A stretch of 64,000 nt of DNA from Flavobacteriales bacterium. Its GTDB lineage: Bacteria; Bacteroidota; Bacteroidia; Flavobacteriales_C; GCA-002722245. The stretch is taken from contig CANFBW010000002.1 of assembly GCA_947444925.1 (NCBI GenBank), positions 1 through 64,000 on the forward strand, read 5' to 3'. The notes under the pieces were generated by a model. That model did no database searches, was not told the origin of the DNA, and worked only from the letters and a program-made list of their open reading frames with translations. Below, in pieces: positions 1 through 8,327 of the stretch (positions are counted from its first letter, which is position 1; each line of letters starts with the position of its first letter). The translations under genes were made by a program, and so were the position numbers.

Positions 1-53
1 AAAGTCCTGATTGATAGCAAATGCGTCCGGCTCCGCGGATGCAAAGTCAATGC

Positions 54-359
54 TTAACGAACCTTAAGAAGTTCGATCATTTTGCCGCCCATGCAAATGG
101 AGGCTTGTCGCTTGGACGGGGCAAATTGAATGCAGATGATTTTTCCCTCATGCTGCAAAGAGTCGGGCAATTGCAAAACTTCGTATAACGAGGAATCTGC
201 TTTTTGCAACATGTAGCCGCAGCCATCAAGACCTGATCTGTTGACCACAATTACCCTTTCAAAACCTGGAGGGCAGGAAATAAAGGAGCTGTCTTTTTTT
301 TGAAAAAGACAGCTCGAAAGTGATAGGATGACAAATGTTATAATTGCGATAAGTCGCAT
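54..359 (-). CDS. Small lipoprotein of unknown function
   Basis: A 101-residue protein. The hydrophobic N-terminus ends in a lipobox (LSSC, Cys17), so it should be exported and lipid-anchored. The mature part has several further cysteines and no domain I recognise. Its start lies one base after the pdhC stop, so it is probably translated from the same transcript as pdhA-pdhC. A perfect 13-bp inverted repeat lies inside its 5' coding region (see separate entry). The assignment as a real gene rests on the clean lipoprotein signal and the tight spacing; the function is unknown. Confidence 0.7.
   Translation of the reverse strand: MRLIAIITFVILSLSSCLFQKKDSSFISCPPGFERVIVVNRSGLDGCGYMLQKADSSLYEVLQLPDSLQHEGKIICIQFAPSKRQASICMGGKMIELLKVR
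286..315. repeat. Perfect 13-bp inverted repeat in the lipoprotein 5' coding region
   Basis: GAGCTGTCTTTTT and AAAAAGACAGCTC flank a 4-nt loop. In the minus-strand mRNA this would form a stable hairpin about 45-75 nt into the lipoprotein gene, just downstream of pdhC. It lacks a following T-run on the minus strand, so it is not a classical terminator. It could reduce read-through or stabilise the upstream pdh message. That role is inference. Confidence 0.5.
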
Positions 360-360
360 C

Positions 361-1599
361 TTACATGAAAATCAACACAGGATTCTCAATAGATTTTTTC
401 AAGGTTTGCAAGAATGCTGCACCTGTTGCACCATCGACAACGCGGTGATCGCAACTTAACGTTACTTTCATCATATTTCCAGGAACGACAGCATTGTTTT
501 TAACAACTGGTACTTGGCGAATTGCACCAACCGCTAAAATACAGGCGTTAGGTGAATTAATGATAGCTGTAAATTCTTCCAAACCAAACATTCCTAAATT
601 GGAAATTGTAAAGGTGCTTCCTGCATATTCATCAGGAGAAAGTTTTTTCGCTTTTGCGCGTGCTGAGAAGTCTTTCACCTGAGCAGAAATTTCCTGAACA
701 GATTTAGAATTCGCGAATTTGACAACAGGCACAATTAAACCATCTTCTACGGCCATGGCCACACCAATGTGAACATGTTCATTGAAGCGGATTCTGTCGC
801 CTTGCCATGAAGAATTAATGGCTGGATGTTTCCCTAAACTTGAAGAAACCGCTTTGATCACAAGATCATTGAAAGATACTTTTTCACCACTGGCTTCAAT
901 GATGGCTTTTCTTGCAGCCATGATTGCATCCATATCAATGTCAATCGTTAAATAGAAATGTGGCGCAGTAAACAAAGACTCACCCAAACGAGTGGCAATT
1001 ATTTTACGCATTTGAGTAACCGCAACTTCACTGAAACTTTCTACTTGTGCAACTGAAGATCCCGGATTGAAATTATCGATATCTCTTTTAACTACTCGTC
1101 CTCCTTCACCTGATCCACGTAATTTATTGATATTGATATGTCTCTCGTCAGCCAATTTTTTAGCCAATGGAGAAACAAATATACGACCGTTGGATTCAAC
1201 AGGTGCCGGAGCTGCTGCTCTTGGAGCTACTGCAGCTTTTGCGGCAACAGGAGCTGGCGCAGGAGCTTTTGTCTCAGCCTTTGGTGCAGGCACAGGTGTG
1301 GCCGCAGGTGCGGCAGGTTTGTTGTCTTTTTCAGAAGCTATTAAAGCCGATACATCTTCTCCTGCTTTTCCAAGAATAGCAAGTATAGAATCTACCGGAG
1401 CGCTAACGCCTTTTTCACATCCAATATGCAATAGAACTCCATCTTGAAAAGATTCGAATTCCATTGTCGCTTTGTCTGTTTCAATTTCTGCGAGGAGTTC
1501 ACCTGATTTAACGGTGTCTCCAACTTTTTTGTGCCAAACAGCCACCACTCCGTCAGTCATGGTGTCACTTAGTTTGGGCATTCTTACAATTTCAGCCAT
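361..1599 (-). CDS. pdhC: Pyruvate dehydrogenase complex E2, dihydrolipoamide acetyltransferase
   Basis: A 412-residue E2 with the full domain order. One lipoyl domain covers about residues 1-78, with the lipoylated lysine in ETDKA at Lys43. An Ala/Pro-rich linker covers about 95-135. The peripheral subunit-binding domain is about 138-177. The catalytic acyltransferase core runs from about 190 to the end and carries the DHRVVDG active-site motif near the C-terminus. It transfers acetyl groups to CoA in the cytoplasm. It follows pdhA with a 17-nt gap, and no E1-beta gene lies beside them, so E1-beta must be encoded elsewhere. A branched-chain 2-oxoacid E2 is a weaker alternative; the pairing with a PdhA-type E1-alpha favours pyruvate. 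Confidence 0.95.
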   Translation of the reverse strand: MAEIVRMPKLSDTMTDGVVAVWHKKVGDTVKSGELLAEIETDKATMEFESFQDGVLLHIGCEKGVSAPVDSILAILGKAGEDVSALIASEKDNKPAAPAATPVPAPKAETKAPAPAPVAAKAAVAPRAAAPAPVESNGRIFVSPLAKKLADERHININKLRGSGEGGRVVKRDIDNFNPGSSVAQVESFSEVAVTQMRKIIATRLGESLFTAPHFYLTIDIDMDAIMAARKAIIEASGEKVSFNDLVIKAVSSSLGKHPAINSSWQGDRIRFNEHVHIGVAMAVEDGLIVPVVKFANSKSVQEISAQVKDFSARAKAKKLSPDEYAGSTFTISNLGMFGLEEFTAIINSPNACILAVGAIRQVPVVKNNAVVPGNMMKVTLSCDHRVVDGATGAAFLQTLKKSIENPVLIFM

Positions 1600-1616
1600 G
1601 GGGTATAGTCTTTTTA

Positions 1617-2624
1617 TTAATCCATTATGAATGGATAGTCTTTTTGGTGATAAACATCTTTGTACAACTCGTCTATTTCAGGAAAGGGAGATTCTTCGGC
1701 AAATTGAACTGCGCCATCTACAATCGCCTTTACTTTTTCTTCTATCGCCTCTATGTCTTTATCAGAAGCGTAATTTTTTGTTTTGATCGTTGTCAACACA
1801 GAATTTAATGGGTCTTGGTTTTTGTAAGTTTCCAATTCTTCTTTGGTTCTGTATTTTGCGGGATCTGACATAGAATGTCCTTTGTAGCGGTAGGTTCTGA
1901 TTTCCAATAAGGTCGGACCCTCTCCTTTTCTGCCGCGCGCAGCAGCTTCTTCTACCGCATCAGCAACATCTTCGCAGCGCATTCCATCTACCGGGAAAGA
2001 AGGCATGTCATATGCCAATCCTAATTTGTACAATTCAGTAACGTTAGAAGTACGCTCAACAGAGGTTCCCATGGCGTATTGATTGTTTTCGATAACAAAA
2101 ATCACAGGAAGCTTCCATGTCATTGCCATGTTCAATGTTTCGTGGAAGGCGCCTTGACGCACAGCGCCGTCACCCATGAAACATAGTGTAACGTCTTTGT
2201 TGCCATTGTACTTGTCGGCAAAGGCAATGCCCGCGCCCATTGGTATTTGAGCGCCTACGATACCATGTCCTCCAAAGAAATTGTGTTGTTTGTCGAACAT
2301 ATGCATTGAACCACCTTTGCCTTTTGAAACGCCAGTAATTTTTCCGAACAATTCGGCCATAATTAATTTAGGATCAGTTCCTCTTCCAATAGGATGCGCA
2401 TGGTCACGATACGTTGTGATCATTTTGTCGCCCGGCAAAAGCACTGCTTCGCACCCGGCTACGATGGCTTCTTGTCCGATATACAAGTGACAGAAACCTC
2501 TGATTTTTTGTTGGATGTACAGTTGACCTGCTTTTTCCTCAAATTTCCTGATCAGAAACATGAGTTCATACCATTTGAGGCATGTAGCTTTGCCATACTT
2601 CTCTTTTAATTCTTTTTTTGCCAT
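1617..2624 (-). CDS. pdhA: Pyruvate dehydrogenase E1 component, alpha subunit
   Basis: A thiamine-diphosphate-dependent decarboxylase subunit. The ThDP/Mg motif runs from GDGAVRQGAFHE to ENN, and the phosphorylation-loop-like segment is RYKGHSMSDPAKYR. The ORF track starts at base 2636 (MEKIM...). I prefer the second ATG at 2624 (MAKKELKEK), because a -7 box at 2647-2654 would put the transcript start only about 5 nt before the first ATG. The length is then 335 residues, normal for the family. It forms an operon with pdhC and probably the small lipoprotein. Confidence 0.94.
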   Translation of the reverse strand: MAKKELKEKYGKATCLKWYELMFLIRKFEEKAGQLYIQQKIRGFCHLYIGQEAIVAGCEAVLLPGDKMITTYRDHAHPIGRGTDPKLIMAELFGKITGVSKGKGGSMHMFDKQHNFFGGHGIVGAQIPMGAGIAFADKYNGNKDVTLCFMGDGAVRQGAFHETLNMAMTWKLPVIFVIENNQYAMGTSVERTSNVTELYKLGLAYDMPSFPVDGMRCEDVADAVEEAAARGRKGEGPTLLEIRTYRYKGHSMSDPAKYRTKEELETYKNQDPLNSVLTTIKTKNYASDKDIEAIEEKVKAIVDGAVQFAEESPFPEIDELYKDVYHQKDYPFIMD

Positions 2625-2646
2625 GATTTTTTCCATTGAAGAAAGG

Positions 2647-2679
2647 CAAAAATATAAATCTTTGTGATAAAACTTTCAA
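2647..2679 (-). promoter_or_regulatory. Putative promoter of pdhA-pdhC
   Basis: On the minus strand TTG is followed after 22 nt by TATTTTTG, which matches the Bacteroidota -33/-7 pattern (TTG, TAnnTTTG). It lies in the short gap between ispF and pdhA, and the predicted transcript would start near base 2641. Confidence 0.5.
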
Positions 2680-2685
2680 GAAAGA

Positions 2686-3168
2686 TCATTTTTTATGGAT
2701 CAGTGCTACTGCATAAGCGTTTACGCCGAGCTCAGCACCCACATATCCTAACTTTTCGTTGGTGGTGGCTTTGATGGAAATTTGATTTTCGTCAATGTTC
2801 ATGACTCCCGCCAGGGTACTGCGCATTAGCGCGAGATGAGGGGCGATTTTAGGTCGTTCCAATGATAAAGTAACGTCGATATTTCCGATGGAATATTGAT
2901 TTTCGATAAGTAACAATATTACTTTGGCCAACAATATTTTGCTGTCGATTCCTTTGAAATCATTTGATGTATCGGGAAAATGGATGCCAATGTCACCCAA
3001 GTTGGCTGCTCCCAAAAGCGCATCGCAAATGGCGTGTATCATCACATCGGCGTCAGAGTGACCCAAAGCGCCTTTATGGTGTTCAATTTTAATGCCGCCT
3101 AGCCAGAAGTCACGTCCTTCCACCAATTGATGCACATCGAAGCCAAAACCTATTCTAAATGGAAACAT
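2686..3168 (-). CDS. ispF: 2-C-methyl-D-erythritol 2,4-cyclodiphosphate synthase
   Basis: An MEP-pathway enzyme that cyclises CDP-methylerythritol 2-phosphate, releasing CMP. The N-terminus RIGFGFDVHQL carries the metal-binding Asp-X-His, and LGHSDADVMIHAICDALLGAA is the family signature; AELGVNAYAVAL closes the protein. The ORF track extends upstream to base 3243 inside porV. The true start is the ATG at 3166-3168, one base after the porV stop, giving 160 residues, the usual IspF length. It is co-transcribed with porV. A second MEP gene, ispG, lies at 41.2 kb. Confidence 0.96.
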   Translation of the reverse strand: MFPFRIGFGFDVHQLVEGRDFWLGGIKIEHHKGALGHSDADVMIHAICDALLGAANLGDIGIHFPDTSNDFKGIDSKILLAKVILLLIENQYSIGNIDVTLSLERPKIAPHLALMRSTLAGVMNIDENQISIKATTNEKLGYVGAELGVNAYAVALIHKK

Positions 3169-3169
3169 A

Positions 3170-4399
3170 TTATTCTTCTTTGGATTCGGCAGCTTTAATG
3201 TCGTCGAAGTTGAAGGAAAGTGTGAAACGCAATGTTGCGTCAAGAGGATTGTTGCGCAGCATCGATACTAAGTACGAAAAGTCAAGGTTGAAAATGCTGT
3301 ACTTCAAACCCGCACCCATAGTGAAATATTGACGATTTCCTTTGTTTGGCGCTTCGTAAAAATAGCCAGCGCGCAAGGCAAACTGATTGTCGTACATATA
3401 TTCCACACCAGCAGAGATATTGATTTCTTGCAATTCTTCTACAACTCCCCCTGGGGCGTCATAAAAAGATTGAATAACTGCTTGTGCCACAGAAATATTA
3501 GGGTCCATTCCAGACTCGATCACTTTGGTTCCGTCTGATCGTTTCACATCCCCTCCAGTGCTATCTTTCAAGTAAATAGGAAGAGTTGGAACCAGTAATT
3601 TATTGAAATCCAAAAGGAAAGTAAACTTGTTGTAGTCGTCAATATCAATTTTCAATGAAGTTCCTAATTTAAGATTCATTGGAATGAAATTTTTCTTACC
3701 AGAAATGGTGTAAGCCACCTTTGTTCCGATGTTTGAAATGTTGAATCCTGACGCCCAAATCGCTTTGTTTTTGCCCATTTTTACATCCGTTTTGTAGTAA
3801 CCCGAAAGGTCGGCCGAAACTCCATTTGCTGCCATCGCATTTGGGTCAACGCCTTGCGTCAAGTTAGAATAAATGTAGCGCAGGGCAAATGCCCCTGAAA
3901 ATTTATTGCTTAATTTATGCGCATAAGCCATGTCAACCGCTAATTCATTGGGAGTTCGTTGTCCAAGTGAGCCGCCGTTTTGGTCGGTAAAATCAATCTT
4001 ACCCAAAGAGAAATAACGCAATGAACCCCCTAAAGTACCTTTGCTGCTTAAGCGGTAGAAACCGGAGAGGTATCCTAAATGTATGTCGGGCACCAGGGTT
4101 TTTAACCATGGAGTGTATGCAACTGCAATACCCGACTGCTTTTCAATAAAGGCCAGTTTTGAAGCGTTCCAGTGCATTGAAGTGGCGTCAGGAGAAGATG
4201 CAACACCACAGTCACCCATAGCGCCACCGCGTGATTCGGGTGCAATCAATAAAAATGGTACTGAGGTTGTGATTGGGTTGAGTCCTATTCTTTGAAATTG
4301 ATTGTTTGTGCCAGTTTGTGCGTAGGATTGAGCCAAAAACAAAAGCAAGGCAAAAGTGCTTAATGCTGGCTTGCAATTTGAATTAATAAGAATCTTCAT
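3170..4399 (-). CDS. porV: T9SS outer-membrane protein PorV (LptO)
   Basis: A FadL-like beta-barrel that carries T9SS cargo from the translocon to the PorU attachment complex in the outer membrane. The mature N-terminus has the PorV/PorQ signature around SRGGAMGDCGVASSPDATS and HWNASKLAF, followed by alternating amphipathic strands to the C-terminus. A cleavable signal peptide ends near SYAQ. I start it at the ATG at 4397-4399 rather than at 4417, because the upstream ATG overlaps a probable -7 box. It sits downstream of porU in the order typical of the phylum. Confidence 0.93.
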   Translation of the reverse strand: MKILINSNCKPALSTFALLLFLAQSYAQTGTNNQFQRIGLNPITTSVPFLLIAPESRGGAMGDCGVASSPDATSMHWNASKLAFIEKQSGIAVAYTPWLKTLVPDIHLGYLSGFYRLSSKGTLGGSLRYFSLGKIDFTDQNGGSLGQRTPNELAVDMAYAHKLSNKFSGAFALRYIYSNLTQGVDPNAMAANGVSADLSGYYKTDVKMGKNKAIWASGFNISNIGTKVAYTISGKKNFIPMNLKLGTSLKIDIDDYNKFTFLLDFNKLLVPTLPIYLKDSTGGDVKRSDGTKVIESGMDPNISVAQAVIQSFYDAPGGVVEELQEINISAGVEYMYDNQFALRAGYFYEAPNKGNRQYFTMGAGLKYSIFNLDFSYLVSMLRNNPLDATLRFTLSFNFDDIKAAESKEE

Positions 4400-4414
4400 T
4401 GTTTTGAATTTGTA

Positions 4415-4422
4415 CAAATATA
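4415..4422 (-). promoter_or_regulatory. Putative -7 element of porV
   Basis: On the minus strand TATATTTG matches TAnnTTTG exactly. It lies 15 nt before the preferred porV start and just after the porU stop, so porV-ispF could have their own promoter. No clear -33 TTG is seen at the usual distance. Confidence 0.4.
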
Positions 4423-4436
4423 AATAATAATGCTCT

Positions 4437-7400
4437 TTATTTGAGTATCACCAGTTTTTCAGTTTTTTCAGCGTAGTGACCTCCGTCACTTTGCACTTTC
4501 AAACGATAAACGTAAACCCCTCTTCCAATGGCATCTCCGAAATCGTCTTTGCCATCCCATGGAATTGGATTGGGTTTGTAACGTTCAGATCCATCAATTG
4601 TTGTGTTGATGGTTTTTACCAAATGTCCTGAAATGGAAAAGATTTGAATTTGCACTTGCAAGGTCGCGCTTGCCTGATTGTGTTCAAACCAAAATTCAGT
4701 GTGTGTTGTAAATGGATTGGGATAATTCAACACATGGCTCAAAGCCATTTCGGCCGAGGAAGAAACTACAAAAAGAGTGTTTTTTTCGGACGAATTGTTG
4801 TTGACGTCCCATACTTTTAGACTCAGTTGATGCTCTCCTTCCGCCAAATTGGAGAGGGGATAAGTAATTGTTCCTTTTTTATAGCTGTCGAGATCGGCTT
4901 CATAAAAGGTGTTCAATATGAGCGACTGGTTACTTTGCTTGTCGAGCATTGCTACGATATCGTGTCCAATGTTGCTGCCTGCTGTGTTTATGCCGCTTTC
5001 GTCGGAAACGAGGGCGAATATTTTCGGACTTTCATTCGTCAGGCCACCATATATAAATGAGGAATCGTTCATGAAAAGGCGAATTTCTGGACCAGTATTG
5101 TCATTGGATCCATTGGGATCGGTGCCTCCGATGGTGAAATTTTCAAAAAAACCAGCCGCATCTTGGTCGCTGTTGTGGGCATAGTAGCTTATTTTGCCAT
5201 TGCCGTATTGGTAGTTGATGTCTTTTGGAACAATGAATTCAAAAGAGAATAGGCCATTTGTAACGCTGGCTTTTCCCTTGTATAGAATGTTGTTTTGTAG
5301 ACCGTAACTTACCGCTCCTTTATTACTGTTGTTAAGGGTTTGCATACTTTGTGACTTGTCATAAACAGTAGGATAAATAATGCCGTTGAAGCTTGGTAGA
5401 AACTGCCCAAGCTCATTGGTGATTTTTCCTTCTACTTTCACTTTCATCAATGCTTTGAGTGTGTCAGCATTAGGCACAACCGAATGCTGATTAATAGCGG
5501 TGGTCATTATTTTTTGTGACGGAAAAGCAAGGCTGATTGCCGGATCGCCCATCAGAAAAAACTTGCGTTTGTTGTTGTAAGTGCCATTGCTGGTTTGTGT
5601 CTTCGCTTGCAACAATGCTTGGCCTATAGTTGGACGATTGCCCTTCAAGGTGAAAAGTGAATCGAAGAAATTTTGCGAAAAGTCGAGATTGGACGAACCA
5701 AATACCAATCGTGTAGTGGTGAGCTGTCCAATGGCCCCGCCATCACCATTAAGTAATACATATTCTCCAGCTGAAACGCGTTGCGGGTCGTCAAAACGGC
5801 TGAATTCACAGGTTGCAGTGACGAAGAAAGGAAGTTTATTGAAATTTGTCCATTTGTTGATTTGTGAAATATTTAACACGCGCTCATCTGCCCAGCCTGC
5901 TGGTCCCCCATGGCCAATATAACTTAATATGAGTGCACCTTTAGACATCGCTTGTTCTATGGCAGTTTCAACATCAGGGTAGCGCGCGCCGCCAGCAGAA
6001 TTTTGTTTTTGATACGCGTCAAAATATATTTTTTGGTGGTTGTAAGTGCTGTCGATGGTACGCAACAATTTTGATAAGATTTCTGAACCACCAACATGTT
6101 CTGCATAATCGAAGTTGCCATTAGGATCACTGCCGTCGTCAGCAACAAAGACTACTTGGTTACGCCAATTGCCAAATTCAGGGTGCATTGAATTGTTAGA
6201 TGCTGCATGTCCGCTATATGCGATTATTTTTCGAACAATACCATCGGCTTGTGCCAAGGTAGTACATGGAATACGACCAATACCAACGTCGACATTGTCG
6301 GGAGAATTGCCTCCCATGTCGCCTTCGTTGTCATCGAGGAAGCCAAAAAAATCGTCGCTTGCGTATGTAGAGGAAGGGTCTATTGATTCTTGCGATTCGT
6401 ATACGGATACAAAATCACTAACGGTTATTTTTGATTTATAGTCATACGTACCATCGCCGAAAAGAAGCAAGTATTTCGGCAGTTCGTTGGTTGTTGATGC
6501 GTTTTTATAGAAATAGCGCATCATATTGCGAATGGCGCCTACATCTTTGGCACCAGAAGAAAATTCGTTGTAGACTTGATCGGGCGTAACAACGAGCACA
6601 TCAAGGCTGGAGTATTGTGTATGAAAAGCTGCTAATTTCTGCGCTGCGCTCAAAAACTCGGGCGCACAAACGATGACGTAGTCGGTGGTTTTTTTGCCGT
6701 GAATGTCTTGATTGGCAACGACTTCAACAAAGGTCGGTGCGTTAAAATTAGTGCCTGAAAATGAAATGTATTCTTTCAGCGTATCGGCGTCTTGTGTAAA
6801 CACGATTGCTCCTCCAGAGTAGTTGTAATCTTGCGTTTTTACATTGTAGCATGTTGTGATGTCCCAAAGCGACTGAGATAGCGCGGCGTTGGTGAGCATA
6901 TATTGTGCAACGTTATTGTGACCGCGGCTGATGCCATCTCTAAAAGTTATGGTGTTTCCCGTCATGGTTAGGTTTCGACGCGCTTGCACTTCAAGGTAAT
7001 TCAACCAACACTCGGCTTCGTTGGTTGGCAATTGGTAGTGCATATTGATGGAAAAGGCTGAGCTACTAGGAAAAAAAGAATTGTTCTTACTTGTTTTGAG
7101 TACGGCATAAATGTCGTCGTAACCGCCGGGAATTTGCGGTATGTTGGAGAAAGAAGCAAATGAGCTTCCGCTCAGCAGAAAACTAACGTTGTTGCCTGCT
7201 GTTTGCGACGAACGAACTGCGAATTCACTGTTCATTTTTGCGCCTGAACCAAGCACCATATTGGGGAAACTAAAATTATACGTGTAATCGTTTGTTGCAA
7301 TGTTAAAGTGGTCGCCAAACCATGTGCGTCCCGATTTAATGAGATTGTATAAGTCGCTTTCTTGATAAGCATAGTCGTCAAAGGTGCTCACATTGTGCGT

Positions 7401-8303
7401 CACTGCCTTTGCGCTTTGCGCTTGAGCACTTATCCTTTTGCCTGTTCCTGAATTAACAGTGATGAAGTAGTACGCCGCATCTGAGTACACATTATAGGAG
7501 TGTGCGTATTGAAGTGCTGTGGTGTCGTATCTCCATGTATGTGGGCCTTTTGCATAAAACAAAGCATAGTCAGCATCGTTGAATACCCCGTCATTTTCGC
7601 CGCTCACAAAAATGGCATTTTCTTGCAGGTCATCGGGCGTAAAAGTGTTGATTCGTTCAGGAAGCATGCCGCCTCCATTACCGAAAACCCTAATGTTGCG
7701 TGGGTCAATGTTGGCAACATTGACGCCCATTGTTTGCAGAAAGGCTTTGTCTATTTTGTATATTCCGCTGGCACTTATTTTTACTTTATACCAAGTTCCA
7801 GATGCCAATATACTGGAGTTGCCGTTTTTGTAAGAAGCTTTCCTTTCTGCTGCTTTTTCGCTGTGTACGGTGTTGATAATGTTGAACTGGAAAGAGAGCA
7901 ATTGCTCGATATTGCCCTGGGCATTTCTTCTAAGCGAAGAAATAAAAATTTGAGCGACACCATTTTTGAGGTGGGCTCCAATTTTTTTTTCAACGATAAA
8001 GTGATCGGGAATAGGAATGTCTTTAATCGTTTGTGCTCGATCGGGGCTGAGTTCAGCGACTTTAAGCACAGTGAATGCAACATCGAAAGATTGCAGTTGA
8101 CCAATTACTATTTCGTTTTTTTGAAAAAACGGCAATTGACCGTAAGGTTCTAATTCTGTTGCCGAAAAGAACGGTGACTGTAGCTTTTGAGCGCCTGCGT
8201 TGAACCATGTATTGTTCCATTGCAGGTTTGTTTCAGTTGCAAATGCTGCTGAAACAAAAGTGAAAAACAATATGGTACTTGATAAAAATTTCATGAACAT
8301 CAA
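4437..8303 (-). CDS. porU: T9SS C-terminal signal peptidase/sortase PorU, C25 family (copy 1)
   Basis: A 1288-residue cysteine peptidase with a signal peptide (ends near FVSAAFA). The C25 catalytic pair is visible: His in YIGHGGPAGWADERVL and Cys in PFFVTATCEFSRFDDP. The gingipain-like Rossmann region contains LLLFGDGTYDYK and FVSVYESQ. The C-terminus has the NYPNPF strand and a FlgD-like WDGKDDFGD segment. PorU cleaves the sorting domain of cargo and attaches the mature protein to the cell surface in a PorU-PorV-PorQ-PorZ complex. Of the two adjacent copies this one looks closer to the canonical motifs (TATCEFSRFDDP) and directly precedes porV, so I take it as the housekeeping enzyme. Confidence 0.93.
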   Translation of the reverse strand: MMFMKFLSSTILFFTFVSAAFATETNLQWNNTWFNAGAQKLQSPFFSATELEPYGQLPFFQKNEIVIGQLQSFDVAFTVLKVAELSPDRAQTIKDIPIPDHFIVEKKIGAHLKNGVAQIFISSLRRNAQGNIEQLLSFQFNIINTVHSEKAAERKASYKNGNSSILASGTWYKVKISASGIYKIDKAFLQTMGVNVANIDPRNIRVFGNGGGMLPERINTFTPDDLQENAIFVSGENDGVFNDADYALFYAKGPHTWRYDTTALQYAHSYNVYSDAAYYFITVNSGTGKRISAQAQSAKAVTHNVSTFDDYAYQESDLYNLIKSGRTWFGDHFNIATNDYTYNFSFPNMVLGSGAKMNSEFAVRSSQTAGNNVSFLLSGSSFASFSNIPQIPGGYDDIYAVLKTSKNNSFFPSSSAFSINMHYQLPTNEAECWLNYLEVQARRNLTMTGNTITFRDGISRGHNNVAQYMLTNAALSQSLWDITTCYNVKTQDYNYSGGAIVFTQDADTLKEYISFSGTNFNAPTFVEVVANQDIHGKKTTDYVIVCAPEFLSAAQKLAAFHTQYSSLDVLVVTPDQVYNEFSSGAKDVGAIRNMMRYFYKNASTTNELPKYLLLFGDGTYDYKSKITVSDFVSVYESQESIDPSSTYASDDFFGFLDDNEGDMGGNSPDNVDVGIGRIPCTTLAQADGIVRKIIAYSGHAASNNSMHPEFGNWRNQVVFVADDGSDPNGNFDYAEHVGGSEILSKLLRTIDSTYNHQKIYFDAYQKQNSAGGARYPDVETAIEQAMSKGALILSYIGHGGPAGWADERVLNISQINKWTNFNKLPFFVTATCEFSRFDDPQRVSAGEYVLLNGDGGAIGQLTTTRLVFGSSNLDFSQNFFDSLFTLKGNRPTIGQALLQAKTQTSNGTYNNKRKFFLMGDPAISLAFPSQKIMTTAINQHSVVPNADTLKALMKVKVEGKITNELGQFLPSFNGIIYPTVYDKSQSMQTLNNSNKGAVSYGLQNNILYKGKASVTNGLFSFEFIVPKDINYQYGNGKISYYAHNSDQDAAGFFENFTIGGTDPNGSNDNTGPEIRLFMNDSSFIYGGLTNESPKIFALVSDESGINTAGSNIGHDIVAMLDKQSNQSLILNTFYEADLDSYKKGTITYPLSNLAEGEHQLSLKVWDVNNNSSEKNTLFVVSSSAEMALSHVLNYPNPFTTHTEFWFEHNQASATLQVQIQIFSISGHLVKTINTTIDGSERYKPNPIPWDGKDDFGDAIGRGVYVYRLKVQSDGGHYAEKTEKLVILK

Positions 8304-8327
8304 ATATACAACGACTGCACTAAGATA

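Noticed and set aside
1-53. Possible end of a further gene at the left edge
   Set aside because: Both strands are open over these 53 bases, so there is no way to choose. It is too short to support a feature.
3169-3243. Upstream extension of the ispF ORF
   Set aside because: The extra 25 codons lie inside porV, lack the IspF N-terminal motif, and the ATG at 3168 matches the family start.
7500-8153. 217-codon plus-strand ORF opposite porU
   Set aside because: A shadow of the strongly supported porU frame on the other strand; no independent start context or homology by eye.
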